Of a stretch of DNA of 64,000 bases, positions 1-12,523 are shown piece after piece. Origin of the DNA: Platycnemis pennipes. Its lineage: Eukaryota > Arthropoda > Insecta > Odonata > Platycnemididae. Location: the NCBI GenBank assembly GCA_933228895.1, contig OW121855.1, forward strand, positions 70,952,698 to 71,016,697, read 5' to 3'. Positions within the stretch are counted from its first letter, which is position 1; each line of letters starts with the position of its first letter. The translations under genes and the position numbers were made by a program. Below the pieces are notes generated by a model that did not search any database, was not told the origin of the DNA, and saw only the letters and a program-made list of their open reading frames with translations.

Positions 1-890
1 CCGTTACACGTCAAATCTAGGTTTGCTTTCTGCACAAGAAAATATCTATAGCTTGCATGTACCGAATGAATGTACGGTGATCATTCACTCCAGGCCATTC
101 ACTATCGTGGTATGCAAAGAAAATTTGCCGGGTACTCGTTGATGTTGATACTTTTAACGTAAACAGAAGACTATAATAAATGTATCCCGTGGACATGTCG
201 ACAACTCCACATGTTACAGGACAGAAGTATATATTCTGTCATCTTCCTCCGTGGTCTCCCTTTTCTTCTATCACCCAGAACTTTCCCTTAATGCATGCTT
301 GCTACATTATTCTTGCATCTGTGAAGGTGTCCAAAAAGTTTCGTTTTCTTATTATGGATCTTCTTTGTAACGTTTCTTTCTTATAATGTATGAGGGGCTG
401 AAGAGGGACATAGCGTAACATTTAGGGGGTGGGAAGAATTAAATGTCCATTTAAACCTACCTTCACCGGTAGAATACCTATAATAATAATAATACCCATA
501 TTGTTGTGCACGACTAACTCTCAATTGCCAAATATGATGCGAAGATAAATAGCACGAGCAAATATACCTCCAGATGGGAATACACCTCTGGGTAATTTGA
601 TTCGTCGACCTTGTGATTAAAAGGCATACATTGGCCACCTCTTTTGTTGCATATGCGTACACGGTGGTTTTATCCGATGTTATTAACTTTACTGCCTTCA
701 CTTCCTAATAAGTTTAGCGTACATGCTTCGATTGCTAAGTTAATGTGTGATTGTGCCCCAGCCTCAATAGAGCGACGATTTCAGTTATCCTAAGGAAGAA
801 GGAGGCGGTAGAGCAACGACCTCTATAGCAAAAGTGCTCGAATGAGGGAGAAAGGAAAAAAAAATAGGGCCGGGCAAGGCAGAGATCCAA
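1..890. other. non-coding, moderately AT-rich
   Basis: No protein family, RNA gene or long repeat is recognisable. A short (AAT)n run lies near 481-495. The open frames here are under 110 codons and resemble no known family. Confidence 0.5.
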
Positions 891-894
891 CTTA

Positions 895-1330
895 CTCGGA
901 CAATTTTTTTCACCCCCCCAACCCCAACCCTTTCTACTCCCCTTCCCTCCGTCACGTGACCCCCTCCCCCGCGGCCGACCAACCATTCGTCCCCGCAGAA
1001 ACCTCTGCCCCGCGTCCCCATGGAAACGCAACCCTCTCTTCCCTCCCTTCTCCAAACACCTCCCATCCACCACCCTCTGTCTCTCTCTCTCTCCCCGCGG
1101 ACGAAGAAATGCCCATCCCTTATGGTTATTGGCAAGTAAAGCACGGCCCGGGGGAAGGTAACGGCCCTGGCACCGCCCCGTGTCCATAACTGCCCGGCCC
1201 TTCTTTCCGACCACCCCTTCCCCGCAATCCCCGGTTCTCACATAAAAGGTCCTCCAGCGGAAAGAGGGAGGAACTACTCCTCCACGTATTCCACTTCCGC
1301 CGTTCGCCATTCTCTTCTTCTTTCTCTCCT
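895..1330. repeat. C/T-rich island (upper strand)
   Basis: The upper strand is strongly pyrimidine-biased, with C runs near 912-925 and a (CT)n run near 1076-1095. GC content jumps above the flanks. Three overlapping frames are open, but their products are low-complexity Pro/Ser/Arg chains, as expected from biased composition rather than selection. Confidence 0.6.
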
Positions 1331-1339
1331 CAAACTTCT

Positions 1340-3130
1340 ACTTCTCCTTGCCTCCGATGCGCGCCAATGCGCCACGTGTCTCCCATTTCGGTCTTCAATT
1401 GTTTTCCCGCCCTATCGCTATCGCCTTCCGCAATTAATTTCAGGCAACAGAGGAAACAGCAACACGTTTGACGTTCTTATAGCATCCTAAAAATTACTCT
1501 TGTTCACTGCAAGACAGAGCCAATGCTGTTTATAACTCGTATTAAAATACATAATTTAGGAAACTTATTGTTATTAGTACAAGTAATACCAATATCGTTG
1601 CTAAATATTTTACAGAGTTGGTAGGAGATGAGTTTAGTTGATATTGAGAAAGCGTTCCCTTGGATTCACTAAACAAGGCGCGAGAGGTTTGGAAGGAAAT
1701 AGGCTTATTGGAATCTCACAAGGGCGTTTAATACGAAGCGTTAAAAATACACGCACTTACCTTGCATCAAATAGCGGAAATAGTATCGGAATTAGACCCG
1801 GGGCTATTTTCCGCAAAGTTGTTCAAGCATCTGGGAATTTTCCATGCAATTCGCTCCTTTACTTGATGTAATTTACACTGCGTCTCTCTTCACGTATCAA
1901 ACTGTGTAATGACAAGCGACGAGTAAAACGACTTGTTCACAAAAAGGGAATCAAGGATAAAAGATGAAGAAAGTGAGTTCGTGGTGATTAGCGTCAAGTG
2001 GTAATAACCTAAGTCCAGCGCGGGATTGAGCGGGGGTAAGATTCGGCTACCGGTGTTACCAGTATCATTTAACACATATGCCGAAGAAATAGAATATGGA
2101 GATGTGAAGGAGCTAACTGTAGGAGTAAGAGAAAGAGGAAAATTAACCATTTAGTCAGGCAGTTGCTGCAGTGAGAGAATTTTACTAATAGGAAAGATTA
2201 GCACTCAACCCCTTGACAAAGATTTTTAACAAAAGGGAATTTGATATGAAATGTGGAGTTGTAGAGATGTGACCGCGGAATGTTTTTTCAAAAGGAGGAA
2301 TATTGGAGATGTTTTGTGCATGGGTCTGAGGATGAGTGGGTTACGTCCAGAGTCAAGTACCTACGTGCTAGGCTTCGTTGTTGAAGAGAGGCCATTAAAA
2401 AAACCAAAAACTTGTCTTCTGCACGTTCATCATAGGTTAGATGTGCAAGAAAACTTGAACCTCAATTATAGAGCGTGAAGATTAAGGCAGAGCTAAAGAC
2501 GAAGCCGAAGACAAAGCTCGCAGTTTTGTATTTCTCGGAAGATTGCTGTGATTGATGCAGTTTCAAACTCTTCCCAGTATTTAGGGAAAGAAAAGCGACC
2601 TTTAATGCCTACTTAGTTACTAGAGCACTTCAGCATCGTAAATACCGGAAAAATAAGAAAAGTATGGGAAGGTAGAGGTCAATAGAAACGAGAGAGCCAC
2701 AACCCATGTCTCTTAGAAAAGTTATTCAGGAAATCGGGTTGGAATTGAATCTAAAGCACTGGCTTTCCATTCCCAAATTACTAGTTGGAATCTTGGAAGC
2801 AGTAGAGATATTTCAGCGGTGTATCGATCCAACTAGTTATGTGCGGATGGGAGTTCAAGTTCAGTACTCTGGCCGTCACATGGGACATTACACCTTGGAT
2901 GCGTAGGCGCCTTTCGTCAAGATCAAGCTCATAGCGGTCGCTTTCTCATCTTCATCGACTCACTAGGTATCTAAATCTTCCCAAGAACTTCCCCCTTCTC
3001 CAACTATTACTTAGGCTTGTGATATAAGTTTTCCGTCGCCTTCTTCATTAATAACAATGGCTTCTATTAAAGAGCATTCGTGCAGGAATCTCTTTGTGTG
3101 CACATTCGCCTTGCTAACAACTCAGCCGTG
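1340..3130. other. non-coding stretch with short unrecognised ORFs
   Basis: An open frame at 1638-1871 (77 codons) and others near 2251 and 2706 match nothing I know. They show no splice or promoter context. No repeat family found elsewhere in the window is evident here. Confidence 0.4.
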
Positions 3131-3164
3131 CCAGTTTGAATCTAGAGCACATCCGACTGGACTC

Positions 3165-3560
3165 AATCTTTTCCCTACCTCGGTTCCTTTCACTTTCCCC
3201 GCACACGCGACGATCCCCCCCCCCTCCCCAAACCCGTTTCACCTCACAGACCGCCCCACGCATCCCCTTCCTCCCCTACTTTATTCTCATTTTATTGGTC
3301 GTGACAAGAAACCCTTTTTCCCCGGCCGGAAATCACCGGCCTCACACTTTATCCCCTCTCATCCCACGCCCCCCCGAGGCAACCGAGTGTACTTTCGGGA
3401 CCACAAGAGAGCTGCGCTTCCGCCTTCACTCCCCTGAAGATCCACCTCCCTTCGCAGCACACACAAACACATACACCTTTTTATGCCCGCCCCCCACCAC
3501 TCCTTTTCCATCCCGGAAAACACTCTTGCCTCAGATGACCCTCTTTCCCACCTCCTCCCG
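3165..3560. repeat. C/T-rich island (upper strand)
   Basis: About 400 bp of pyrimidine-rich upper strand with C8 to C9 runs. Two frames are open through it, giving Pro/Ser/Thr/His-rich products typical of composition bias. It resembles the islands near 5.0, 7.0, 30.0, 36.6 and 63.0 kb. Confidence 0.6.
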
Positions 3561-3869
3561 GGATCAGAGTTGCCAACTTTTGTCAGGTACGGATGCGGTT
3601 TTGGGCACGCAACATGGACCTGGAAGCGGTGGCGAAACTGTGCCAGAATAAAGTAATTTCTTGATTTTTAACTATTAATTTGCTGGCAACTTCGGACAAA
3701 TGTTTTTACGCGTAGCAGTAAAAGTATTAATAGGTTATAGGTACTACAAAGGTTGAGACTGAATCTCTCCATCTAACCTAAGATCTTGAAAAAAGGCAAT
3801 CACGTTTCCTTTCTCCTGAGCGCATTTAGAATACAAGCTTAATGCGATCGCGTACGTTATGTCGATCAG

Positions 3870-4085
3870 TGATCCAAGGCACTCAACACCCGGCTTGGTG
3901 TTCAAGTCAGGACGTAATATCGCGTGGTTAATACATAGCTCTTAGGGGCTAAGGTTTTATTGCGCTAACTTACCTAAGATCTTAATCCTAGGACAGATTC
4001 GCATCTATGCTATGAGCGGGATTCGACCCCATGACCTTTGGGTTACCAGACCAGCACGTTATCAACCTGACTACCACAGCTGGCT
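3870..4085 (-). mobile_element. tRNA-derived SINE, family B
   Basis: Read on the minus strand, 4085-4016 gives a tRNA-like head: an A-box-like TGTGGTAGTCAGG followed about 50 nt later by a B-box-like GGGGTCGAATCCC. The downstream body contains CCTAGGATTAAGATCTTAGG, also seen in part at 47.8 kb and 44.6 kb. A true tRNA is unlikely because no acceptor stem pairs and A-box to B-box spacing is followed by an unrelated body. Confidence 0.6.
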
Positions 4086-4904
4086 TCTTTTAAATCTCTA
4101 AACTAATTACACTACATACTTTAATCAAGAAAAATAGCAATGAACGAAGCATGCCCTTTTCTATAGCGAGAGTCTTGATTAGATTTCCGTTGGTGGCAAG
4201 CACTTTTTACTGAAATTATTATCTGCAAATGTTAGAAACGATAAGGTATTCTGTTTGGAAAGTAGAATAATCAGCGATGGACTATGCAGGACGGGAATAG
4301 TTGGTAGAATAACTCACGAAAAGGGGAATTCCGCCAAGAGAAGAATTGAGTTAAAGCTGGGAATACGACATTTTAAGTAAGGAGACATCTCATTCAAGCG
4401 CAGTTCTAGAGCATGATCATTTATGAGAGCGAGGCATTGATGATAATAGCCGCAAAAATGAAAAGGCCAGAAGAATAGGGTATTACAGAATAATTATGAA
4501 GTTAAAATGAGTTGACAGAGTCGAAAACTAATAACTTCTAAGAAGAGTGGGAGGAAAGATAAGTGTGATGAATCTCTTAAAATAAGAAACGATACCTAAT
4601 CGTCCATATCTTCCGGGCTTGTCTCCACCCTTCCTTCCTTCTTTCCCGCTTCCATCCTCAAGCCTATCTTTCGAACTGGAGGACTTAAGTGATAGAATAC
4701 TTCTTGGCTATGATCACCCACCTTCCAAGAAAATCACATTTGGCAGCCATACAATGCTACGCACACATACTTGTGGAGATTCTGCTATTTTAAATTTCAG
4801 CGCGTGACTCCACTAAGATGTTCGCGGCTAGTTGGCAATACTTGAATTCGTATCACGGCTTGGGAGAGATGTTTCATAGGTACCTATACCGTTCCCTATT
4901 TAAA

Positions 4905-5015
4905 TACTGTGTGGATAGTTACTCGAGTTCAATACTCCGTCCGTCGGATCAGACGTTGAACCGCGGGCCCTTTGACACTTTCCGCTAAGGTTAGATTGTT
5001 GCCAACGCCAAGGTT
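4905..5015 (+). mobile_element. SINE family A fragment (body)
   Basis: Carries the family diagnostic ACTCCGTCCGTCGGAT near 4935-4950, then GACGTTGAACCG and the CTTTCCGCTAAGGTTAG segment. The tRNA-like head is missing or too decayed to see. The 3' end runs directly into the C/T-rich island at 5010-5290. Confidence 0.7.
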
Positions 5016-5290
5016 TTCCCCACCCCTTCATCCTTTCCCTTCCGTTCCTCCGCTCACACACGCCCTCGCCACCCACTCTCCCTTCCCCCTCAGTCCCCAC
5101 CCTCACACCCCATTTACTCCAGTCTGCTTTTCCCTTTCCCGCCTTCTTTATTTCTCCGTCTCCCACTCTTTATTAACCAATCCCACATTTGTGCCATCCT
5201 CCACGCGCATCATTTAGGACCTCACCCTCTACACACTTCCTTCTGCTCTTCGTCTCACCTCACCGTTCTTCCTTTTCTTGCCATATCTCC
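5010..5290. repeat. C/T-rich island continuing a SINE tail
   Basis: Pyrimidine-rich upper strand starting exactly where the family A SINE 3' region ends (GTTGCCAACGCCAAGG, then TTTTCCCCACCCC). Other family A copies end in a short CTCTCCATTCTTCC-like tail, so this island may be an expanded tail. Confidence 0.5.
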
Positions 5291-6930
5291 GTACCCGATC
5301 CCTTTCCTTAGGTTTAAGAAGAAAGGCGGGAGTTACTTTTTTCAACTACCAAAACGTTGATGCATAGGTAGAAGGCGGCAGTATTATTATAAGGTATTTG
5401 TCGGAGAAGTGTGAAGGCGACGCAGGTTTTTTTTAAAAAAAAGAAACGATTGACAGGGATAGTCGTAAAAGATACTCAAAGCCGATAAGTGACCATTTCT
5501 ATCCGGTTCGTGGTGCCTTATCTTGAGTAGGGGAAATAGGATGGGAAGAGATTGAAGAGGAATACTATATTTATAAACGACCATTATGGAGGAGGGAATG
5601 ATGGGTAAGATTGTGAAAGGGTTGACGTAGAATTAGGTAGCATTTTGGATGAAAGGAGACGCAATACCAAAGACATGCGTGGCAGAATTGTACCGGCAAA
5701 AGATACTTTTATGCTAGAATTCCAATATCTTAGTGACTTAGAGGAACATGAGAGAGAAAGCTCTACGGCACGTGACTAGAGAAGAACCAATGAGAAGTGA
5801 GTGGGCGGGGCATGGCCTCGGAAAACAATAGTTGCATTCTAGCCTCAACCGTGTTAATTTTGTGCTCCGATATGCTGTGTTGCCAAGTTTTCTCCGACTT
5901 TCACTTTCATGCTTCTTTTAAGGTATCATAAAAACTATATTTGACAACCTCTACTCAATCTACTCTCCACCTTATGGTCCCAACAAGCTCCCCCAACAAG
6001 CGAATATGCTGACGACCGTCACGAAAGCACCCGAAGATCAGTTACAAAGATATTTGAATTCTCGCATAAAAAAGTGACATCTTATAGCCGGAACACTTGG
6101 TGAATATACATAAAACGGCAAAAATGTTTGTAAAGGATTATAGCGTTATTTGATTATGAATTGTGAACCTTGGGGAAGGATAATATGAAAATATCGGAAG
6201 CGTATGTCATCTGGGTCTGTAGAAGGAAGATGAAACAATGATTGGCATTAATGAGGACAAATGGCAGAGATTCATTCAGAAATTCATGAGATAGGAGGAG
6301 AGAAAATTGCTGGTAGAGTAGATAATAAGATAGGAGGATCCAGAAATGGGAGGCGGTAGAGTACTGATGACAGCTATCAGAATTATGGCCAGAGGAAGAA
6401 TAAGGAGAAAAAAGGCTAATTATGCATGAGGATAAGAGAAGTACATTGACACCAGGCATCAATTTTAGCGGCGACTAATCTCTGAATTGACAAAAATCTC
6501 CGTCCAGAGGGCTAGGGATCGAGTTACGGCAGGCTGGAGGAATTTTTCATTGATTTACTGTTGTCCAACGCTGGCGCCGCATTGAATTAAAATCTTGCTC
6601 CGTTTACCGGAAAAATCTTCACCAAATTATCTATTCACTTCTCCCTAGTAGTGCAAATGATCTACTCTATCAGTGACTTCTTTAGAGTAACTACTTCCAC
6701 GGGTACCAAATACTGAGGCAATACATGTGAACACATAACGTGATAATAAATATTTCTAGCGGAATAACAACGACTCTTTTTGTGTCCATTCCATATTCAA
6801 GGCTCGTACATGGCAACGGTATAGCCTGAAACTGGCTATGTCATTGTGATAAGTTTCACTCCATGGGTTAGACGCGAAAACTGAAGAAGAAAACAGTGTC
6901 CTATCGGAGAGAATTTTGGTTTCCGAACCA
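5290..6930. other. non-coding, partly purine-rich
   Basis: Apart from the motif cluster at 5769-5811, nothing is recognisable. The interval 6170-6470 is purine-biased on the upper strand. The 102-codon minus-strand frame there is a Leu/Ser/Phe/Tyr-rich chain consistent with that bias. Confidence 0.4.
5769..5811. promoter_or_regulatory. E-box / CCAAT / GC-box cluster
   Basis: CACGTG at 5769-5774, CCAAT at 5787-5791 and GGGCGGGGC at 5803-5811 fall within 43 bp of otherwise AT-rich DNA. The motifs are canonical bHLH, NF-Y and Sp1/KLF sites. No TATA or initiator of note and no adjacent gene is seen, so chance clustering is possible. Confidence 0.25.
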
Positions 6931-6934
6931 ATTT

Positions 6935-7380
6935 TCTAATTCCCCCCCTTCGTCCACCGGCCTGAGGGAGAAGAACAATTCTCTTCTGCTGTTTCTCCTT
7001 CCCATTTTCCGCCTTATCTCTCACAGAAAGCACACGAAACCAACCACCACACCCCCTCTTCATCCCTCTCTCCCTTCCGATCCCTTTGTTCTGCCCACGA
7101 CCGTATGCCTGTGTACATCTGTTCCAGGGAACCATCTAGATAAAATTATCCCCATCTCCCTACTATCGTCCTTCTACGCTTTCTCTCTCTCTCCCTCCCT
7201 TCTTTGCAGAGTTCCTTATGTGCTCCTTCCCCCTTATTTCGCTCTCCTCCCCGACTGCCCAAACCCCCTTCTCCTCCCACTCATTTGCACTAATACGGAG
7301 CGCAATTTTATCTCCGAGTTTCCTTTCCCCTTTGCAACAGTCCTCGACATCCCCGCTTCCTCCATCTTCCTCCCCGGAAG
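6935..7380. repeat. C/T-rich island (upper strand)
   Basis: About 450 bp dominated by C and T, with (CT)n near 7183-7200. Open frames on both strands (188 codons plus, 90 codons minus) are low-complexity and read as by-products of the skewed composition. Confidence 0.6.
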
Positions 7381-7439
7381 CACACATTACGCGCGCCGGC
7401 TGCTCGGTTGCCTGGTCGGCAACTGCGTAACACAAACCA

Positions 7440-8500
7440 TAAGAGTAATATCACCTTTTTAATTATGCCGGAAAAAATACATTTCCTTTACTAATTGCAT
7501 TCAAAAGGAAATGCGATGAGAAGACGAAAAAGCGGTATTATTTTGCGAACATCTCATTTAGAACATGCAGCGAGAGAAAGGGGTAAGTTTTACCCATTTG
7601 CTGCATCAACAGATTTTTCTTTGGTTCCATTATATTGACTTTTAGCATAAACGGTAATAGTGGACACGAGAATGACGCTGAACGTCGCATCATGAATATA
7701 TATATAATTCCTTTAGAATTCCAAGTCCTAGCACATAGCAGCATATACGACAAAAGGGAGGGTATTTTGAAAACGTCAATATTAACCCACATTTTTGCAT
7801 CCACGGCTCTAAAAGACGCGGGTTTGAATCCCGAATTGATCAAAAGCATTAAATTTTTCTCTGGATCAGGCTAATGATTGAGTTTGGTTAGATTGTGTGA
7901 TACACATAACCTTGGTCTTTGGAACATTTTGAAAAGTTTATTCCACAGCTTTCTAAATTCAGTTGATCGAGGGGTAAACCAATGTGATTGGGAGATGCGG
8001 TTATTTGAACAAGGAACATCGGGGGACAAAGAGCATAAAGAATGAAATACAAGATTCTGGAATGAGCAAATTATTTTGAAGCTGCTAATGATATGGACAT
8101 TGATACAGATTATATTTATGTTAAATATAAAAAAAATCGAATTTATATTATAACTTTGCATTTCCAAATTTGACATTGATAAAGTAATATTGTATTTTTA
8201 TTATTATTGTACAATTGGCACAAAACGAAATGTAAACGTTTTGTTAGTGATATTTTTATGAGCATTTTTTATGTAACAACAGAAATGTATTTTAAGAACG
8301 ACGGCAGTTTTCGTCAGGTAAATAATTTGGGGATGCCTAAAGCTCCGCATAATTGGTAAAAAATATTGTCAAATAATTGTTGACTAATTAACATTTTTTA
8401 TGCATCAAATTACTCATTAGTGTGAATCAGATCGGTCAAACGATACGCGAACACCATAATCGAATTGGCCAATTCGAGATAAATTACAGTCACTCCTTTT
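7440..8500. other. AT-rich non-coding stretch
   Basis: Contains a short (TA)n near 7697-7709 and a strongly AT-rich segment at 8100-8420. No family is recognised. Confidence 0.45.
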
Positions 8501-8935
8501 CAACGTTATACGACCTTTTGCTATTCCTTCCTCCTCTCCACCTCCCCAGTATACTTCCCCTCTGTTCTTACGACCAACCCCTTTTATACACACGCATCTT
8601 TCTCTCTTCCTTCCCCGTCCTCTTGGGAGGAACTTCTCTAATCACCTCAAGTGCTTTCCGGCATGCATTTATGAAACGTTTCGGGAAGGGGGGATGGGAA
8701 GACAAGGGTTGCTGGAGGGGGAAGTGAAGATTTGGGAGGTGCAGGGGAGCCCGGGAGTGTGGAGGTCACCGGAAGAGGGTGAACGGGGGAGCTGGTGTTG
8801 GGAGATTGAGATCAAGGCTGAGGATAAGTCGATGGAGGAACGGGAGAGGAGGGTTGTGCGGATAAAAGGGGTTAGAGGTAAGGTATGGACTCGAAGGGGG
8901 GCAAATGGGGAAACTTTTTTACGAAAATGGTAAAG
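8500..8935. repeat. C/T-rich block followed by G/A-rich block
   Basis: The upper strand is pyrimidine-rich to about 8640 and purine-rich at 8680-8935. This strand switch means a transcript of either strand could fold back on itself. Open frames on both strands across 8669-8980 are compositional. Confidence 0.5.
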
Positions 8936-8939
8936 AAGC

Positions 8940-9835
8940 CGACGTTTAATGAATTGAACGCTTCTTGAGCGAAGTTTCACGCTACTCGGACCAACGTTTC
9001 TTATTCTTATGGCACCGGAAAAGTCACCAAATGATCACGTGAGGGTAACACCAAATAGCATCAAAACTTACGGAAGAGCCTCATCGATAGTCAGGAATTT
9101 TTGTACACCTCTCCTTTAATAAAGCATTCATTAATAAAAGATGTAACTTCTGATTTTTGCAGAGTAGAATTTAGTTTTCAGTTGTATTGATCAAGTTTCA
9201 GTTTTATTTTAAATATCAGGCCGTAAGTCAGGAGTTGAGTGTTGCAAAAGGTGTAAAATACATTTTAGGATAGTGCGAAGAGTCATAGATCAAGTTATTT
9301 TGAAAGGAAACATCTATTGCTCCTTATATGAAAGATATCCACTTGATTCAATATCGTCCATTTGTATCATTACATGAATAAATAAACAATTGAAAAATGA
9401 TCTCCACATCGAAGCACTCTTATAAGCAAAACTATTCTACGCCTTCAGCTGCCTCGACTGCAAAACTTAGCCACATTAATTTACTCAACTTAATCCTTAG
9501 GTTACATATCACAAAAAGGCAAAATCCATGCCCAGGGTTTGCACCCACCACAGATTCCATTTATTGAGTGGAGGGGGTATTTTCAATAGGTTTCGGAGTG
9601 AGATAGTGTGCAACAAAGACCAGGGTTAATTAAATGGCGTCATAAATGTCTTAGAAGTGAGTTAGGAAAAATTAGGTATTTCTTTAAAAGGCCTCTCCCT
9701 GGTGTGAAACCGGGACTCATTGCCATTATGTCATTGGAATACCCTCTCCGATTATTTTCAATGCATATGAATATTTAACAATGAAATATATGCACGTGGG
9801 TGAAAATATCAGTCTATTTTGACGGTTTTCACTTA
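8940..9835. other. non-coding, no recognised feature
   Basis: Moderately AT-rich DNA. I see no coding signal, no structured repeat and no copy of the families found elsewhere. Confidence 0.4.
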
Positions 9836-9847
9836 ATAATTGGGAAT

Positions 9848-10055
9848 TGGGTTGTGTAGTGGCAATTACACTCCCATCCTAAGGGTCAGGGTTCGATTCA
9901 CAGCAGTAGCTGAGAGATTTTTCATTGGTATAACGGCCCTCACTGTGCTTTGCGAAGGGCACTTTAAGTTCAGCGCTCCGTCCGTCGGATGGGACGTCAT
10001 ACCGTGGATCCATCGACACCTTTCGTTAATACCGCAGGTCCACCCTTCCTCCTTC
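9848..10055 (+). mobile_element. tRNA-derived SINE, family A
   Basis: A near full-length copy. The A-box-like TGTGTAGTGG is at 9853-9862 and the B-box GGTTCGATTC at 9890-9899. The family body follows, with CTCCGTCCGTCGGATGGGAC at 9976-9995 and CACCTTTCGTTAATACCG near 10016. The C/T-rich tail (CCACCCTTCCTCCTTC) is at 10040-10055. RNA polymerase III heads of this type are standard for arthropod SINEs. Confidence 0.8.
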
Positions 10056-10059
10056 ATCT

Positions 10060-11930
10060 GAAATATTTCTATCTCTTCCAAATACACCACCTATCTCTTG
10101 TGAGGGAGATAAATAAAGTTGTCGATCGCCTTCCCCGAATAAATATTACTACTGGATAATTTTACTACTAGTTAAGTGAAGGACGCGTACGGGATTGTGT
10201 TTCGGATGGAAATTATTTCCCTTCCCTCGCCCCGTGCATGAAATCATTCGTCAGACACAGTCTCAGGGGAGAAACGGCTATTCTTCCGGAAGGATAGGCG
10301 TGATGAGCGCAAAATATTCTTTCGTCAAGGTTGCGCGGACCACTGGGTATTGAGTTGACGCTCACGGGCCAGTAAATCATGATCGGCGAAATGCGTGAGA
10401 ACCTACCCTGAGAGCACAATTTTTGATGTCTCATTCTAGGACGTCAAACGTTGAAGGAGAGAGTTTTGCACTAGTCAGCTATTTCCGTTATTTTAGTGAG
10501 ATATTTATCAAACTAACAGGACAAATAATAAAAAATCCATCGTAATGAGCTACATTCGATGATGAATATAATATCAGGAACATAGATTAACGAGACGGAG
10601 AGGTTGAAACGCATATGTTTCGTGTGCAATAAGAGACAGAAAAAGATGCAATTGTAGTAAATCGGGGTCAAAAATTAGAAACGTGGATTTTTAAGTTTTC
10701 ATAGCTTACCTATTAGCATGAAACTCTAAACGTACAACGTGACACAAGTGTGATTCTTATAGCTACAATAGTGCACGCTTTGCAGGTCACCACAAATAAT
10801 TGTGTAAGGTTAAGGCACTGCCAATACAGCGTGATTATAGTTTAAAACCAATGACTGTATTGTAGTATCTTTTACTCACGGAGTAATAGTTCGTGGATAA
10901 AGTCAATATTTTCTTCATCAGCAAATGAAAATAAGAAGAATTAGAGGTGTCATTTCTCCAATTTCCTCGTTGTGGAATATGAACTTAATGAAATTTTGGT
11001 TAGGAATCCCTAAATCTACTCTAATAATATTCTCCTGACTAAGAGAGCTGCAGAAAAATTCATCACCTCTTGAAGATGCTGACACTGACTAGGTTGCGGG
11101 TGTATTATAAAAGCCAAAAACGGATAACAAAATCAATCCTTAGATTCCAATTGATTAATGACTATCTTCACAGGCCTATATTTGTAAATATCAATTTCAT
11201 CGACATCGCATAATATTTTCGGAGATTTAAATTTAGATACAGCTCTACTTCCAATTGATATCAATAGAATTCTTAGATTGCTGCTGTCAACGTATTAAAT
11301 TATTTCAGTTCATCGAGTACAGACATTCTCGCTATGAACCTTGTGACACTAGATTGGCTAGATACTAGTTTGTGTCTTGATTACGATCGACAGTTGCTGG
11401 CGAGACCGAAGCTGATGGTAACGGGTTATATCGAGGTAACCTAGGCACTTGCAAATCAAAGCGAGGGAACATCAACGGCCACCTTGGCTGATGTCAATCA
11501 TCTCGCAAGGAAATTGCTGAGGCACAGTCATAATCATTACAACGACACTCAATCAGAGAAGAGCTTAAGTCCCGAATTAACCGTGGAAGTAATCTCGTAG
11601 TCAAATCTCTCATTTCCCCCTTTAAAGACTAGACATGGAGTTCTAAATAATGAATGTCACACTTAGGGCAAAAATTAATGATTTAATTGGGTTTAATACC
11701 GTAAACATAACGTTTTATTGACGGTTCAAATAAAAATACAATTTTCCTCAAAATAAAGAGTTTACTAACAATCGAGAATGCGATGTGCTACTTTAGGTTC
11801 AATCTGAAACCTAAGTTGCCAGAAGAATCTTTATTTAGCGGAAAACAACATTTATATTTGAAATTATCACTTATATTCCACCGCTTACCACTAACGTGTC
11901 TTACTAACTTACTAAATACTAACTTACCAC
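10060..11930. other. AT-rich non-coding stretch
   Basis: Nearly 1.9 kb without a recognisable gene or element. Open frames are under 75 codons. Confidence 0.45.
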
Positions 11931-11934
11931 TAAC

Positions 11935-11996
11935 GGAAGGATTATGGTAAACAGCCGGAGAGGGAGGAAACGAATAGGGATAGTGTTAGGGAAGAT
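11935..11996 (+). repeat. direct repeat, copy 1 of a 62-bp unit
   Basis: GGAAGGATTATGGTAAACAG through TAGTGTTAGGGAAGAT is repeated at 12524-12586 with one short indel region. On each side lie two near-identical pieces (about 11858-11884 and 12000-12025, sharing ACTTATATTCCAC), so this copy looks inserted into a duplicated flank. Confidence 0.8.
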
Positions 11997-12097
11997 TACC
12001 ACTTGAAATTACCACTTATATTCCACTTGCATCACGCTATTTGCCTCCTTATTCACGAGAAATATGTAAAGATATACATATAAGTGTTCGTGGAATA

Positions 12098-12150
12098 AAT
12101 ACCGAATTACATTTCGGTACCGAATATTATTCGGTATTTCATTGCCGAAT
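12098..12150. repeat. nested palindromes of CCGAA / TTCGG
   Basis: AAATACCGAA (12098-12107) pairs perfectly with TTCGGTATTT (12130-12139). Between them TTCGGTACCGAA (12113-12124) is itself a 12-bp palindrome, and a further GCCGAATTAG follows. The four half-sites alternate in orientation. Confidence 0.7.
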
Positions 12151-12523
12151 TAGATTCCCAAAGGGAAAATTATTCAATATTTGCGAAAAAACAATGATTT
12201 CAACAAATAAAGATAGTTGAGCCTTCACGGAAATTTAAGGGGCCTGCCTGAAGGAAATAGTAATATTGTCACCAATGAGTGAAACACATAAAATACATTT
12301 GTTACTCCTAGAGAAAAAATTACATGATTGCGCGTTACGAAATTCAGCCACTGAGGAATGAGAATGAGCGTAGTAGAGATATACTTAGTGGAGATAACAA
12401 ACGATGATGCGCTACTTACGGTAGATTCGGAGAGGAATGCGTTTGGAGCAAATACGAAGAGGGCATAAAAATCGAATCGTGGGCAGACTAATAGGCAAGG
12501 GACTCTTGAGGGCTGAGATGAGG

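Noticed and set aside
1638..1871. 77-codon frame and an alternative frame with leucine-rich content
   Set aside because: No family recognised, and the alternative frame has stops; no supporting signals.
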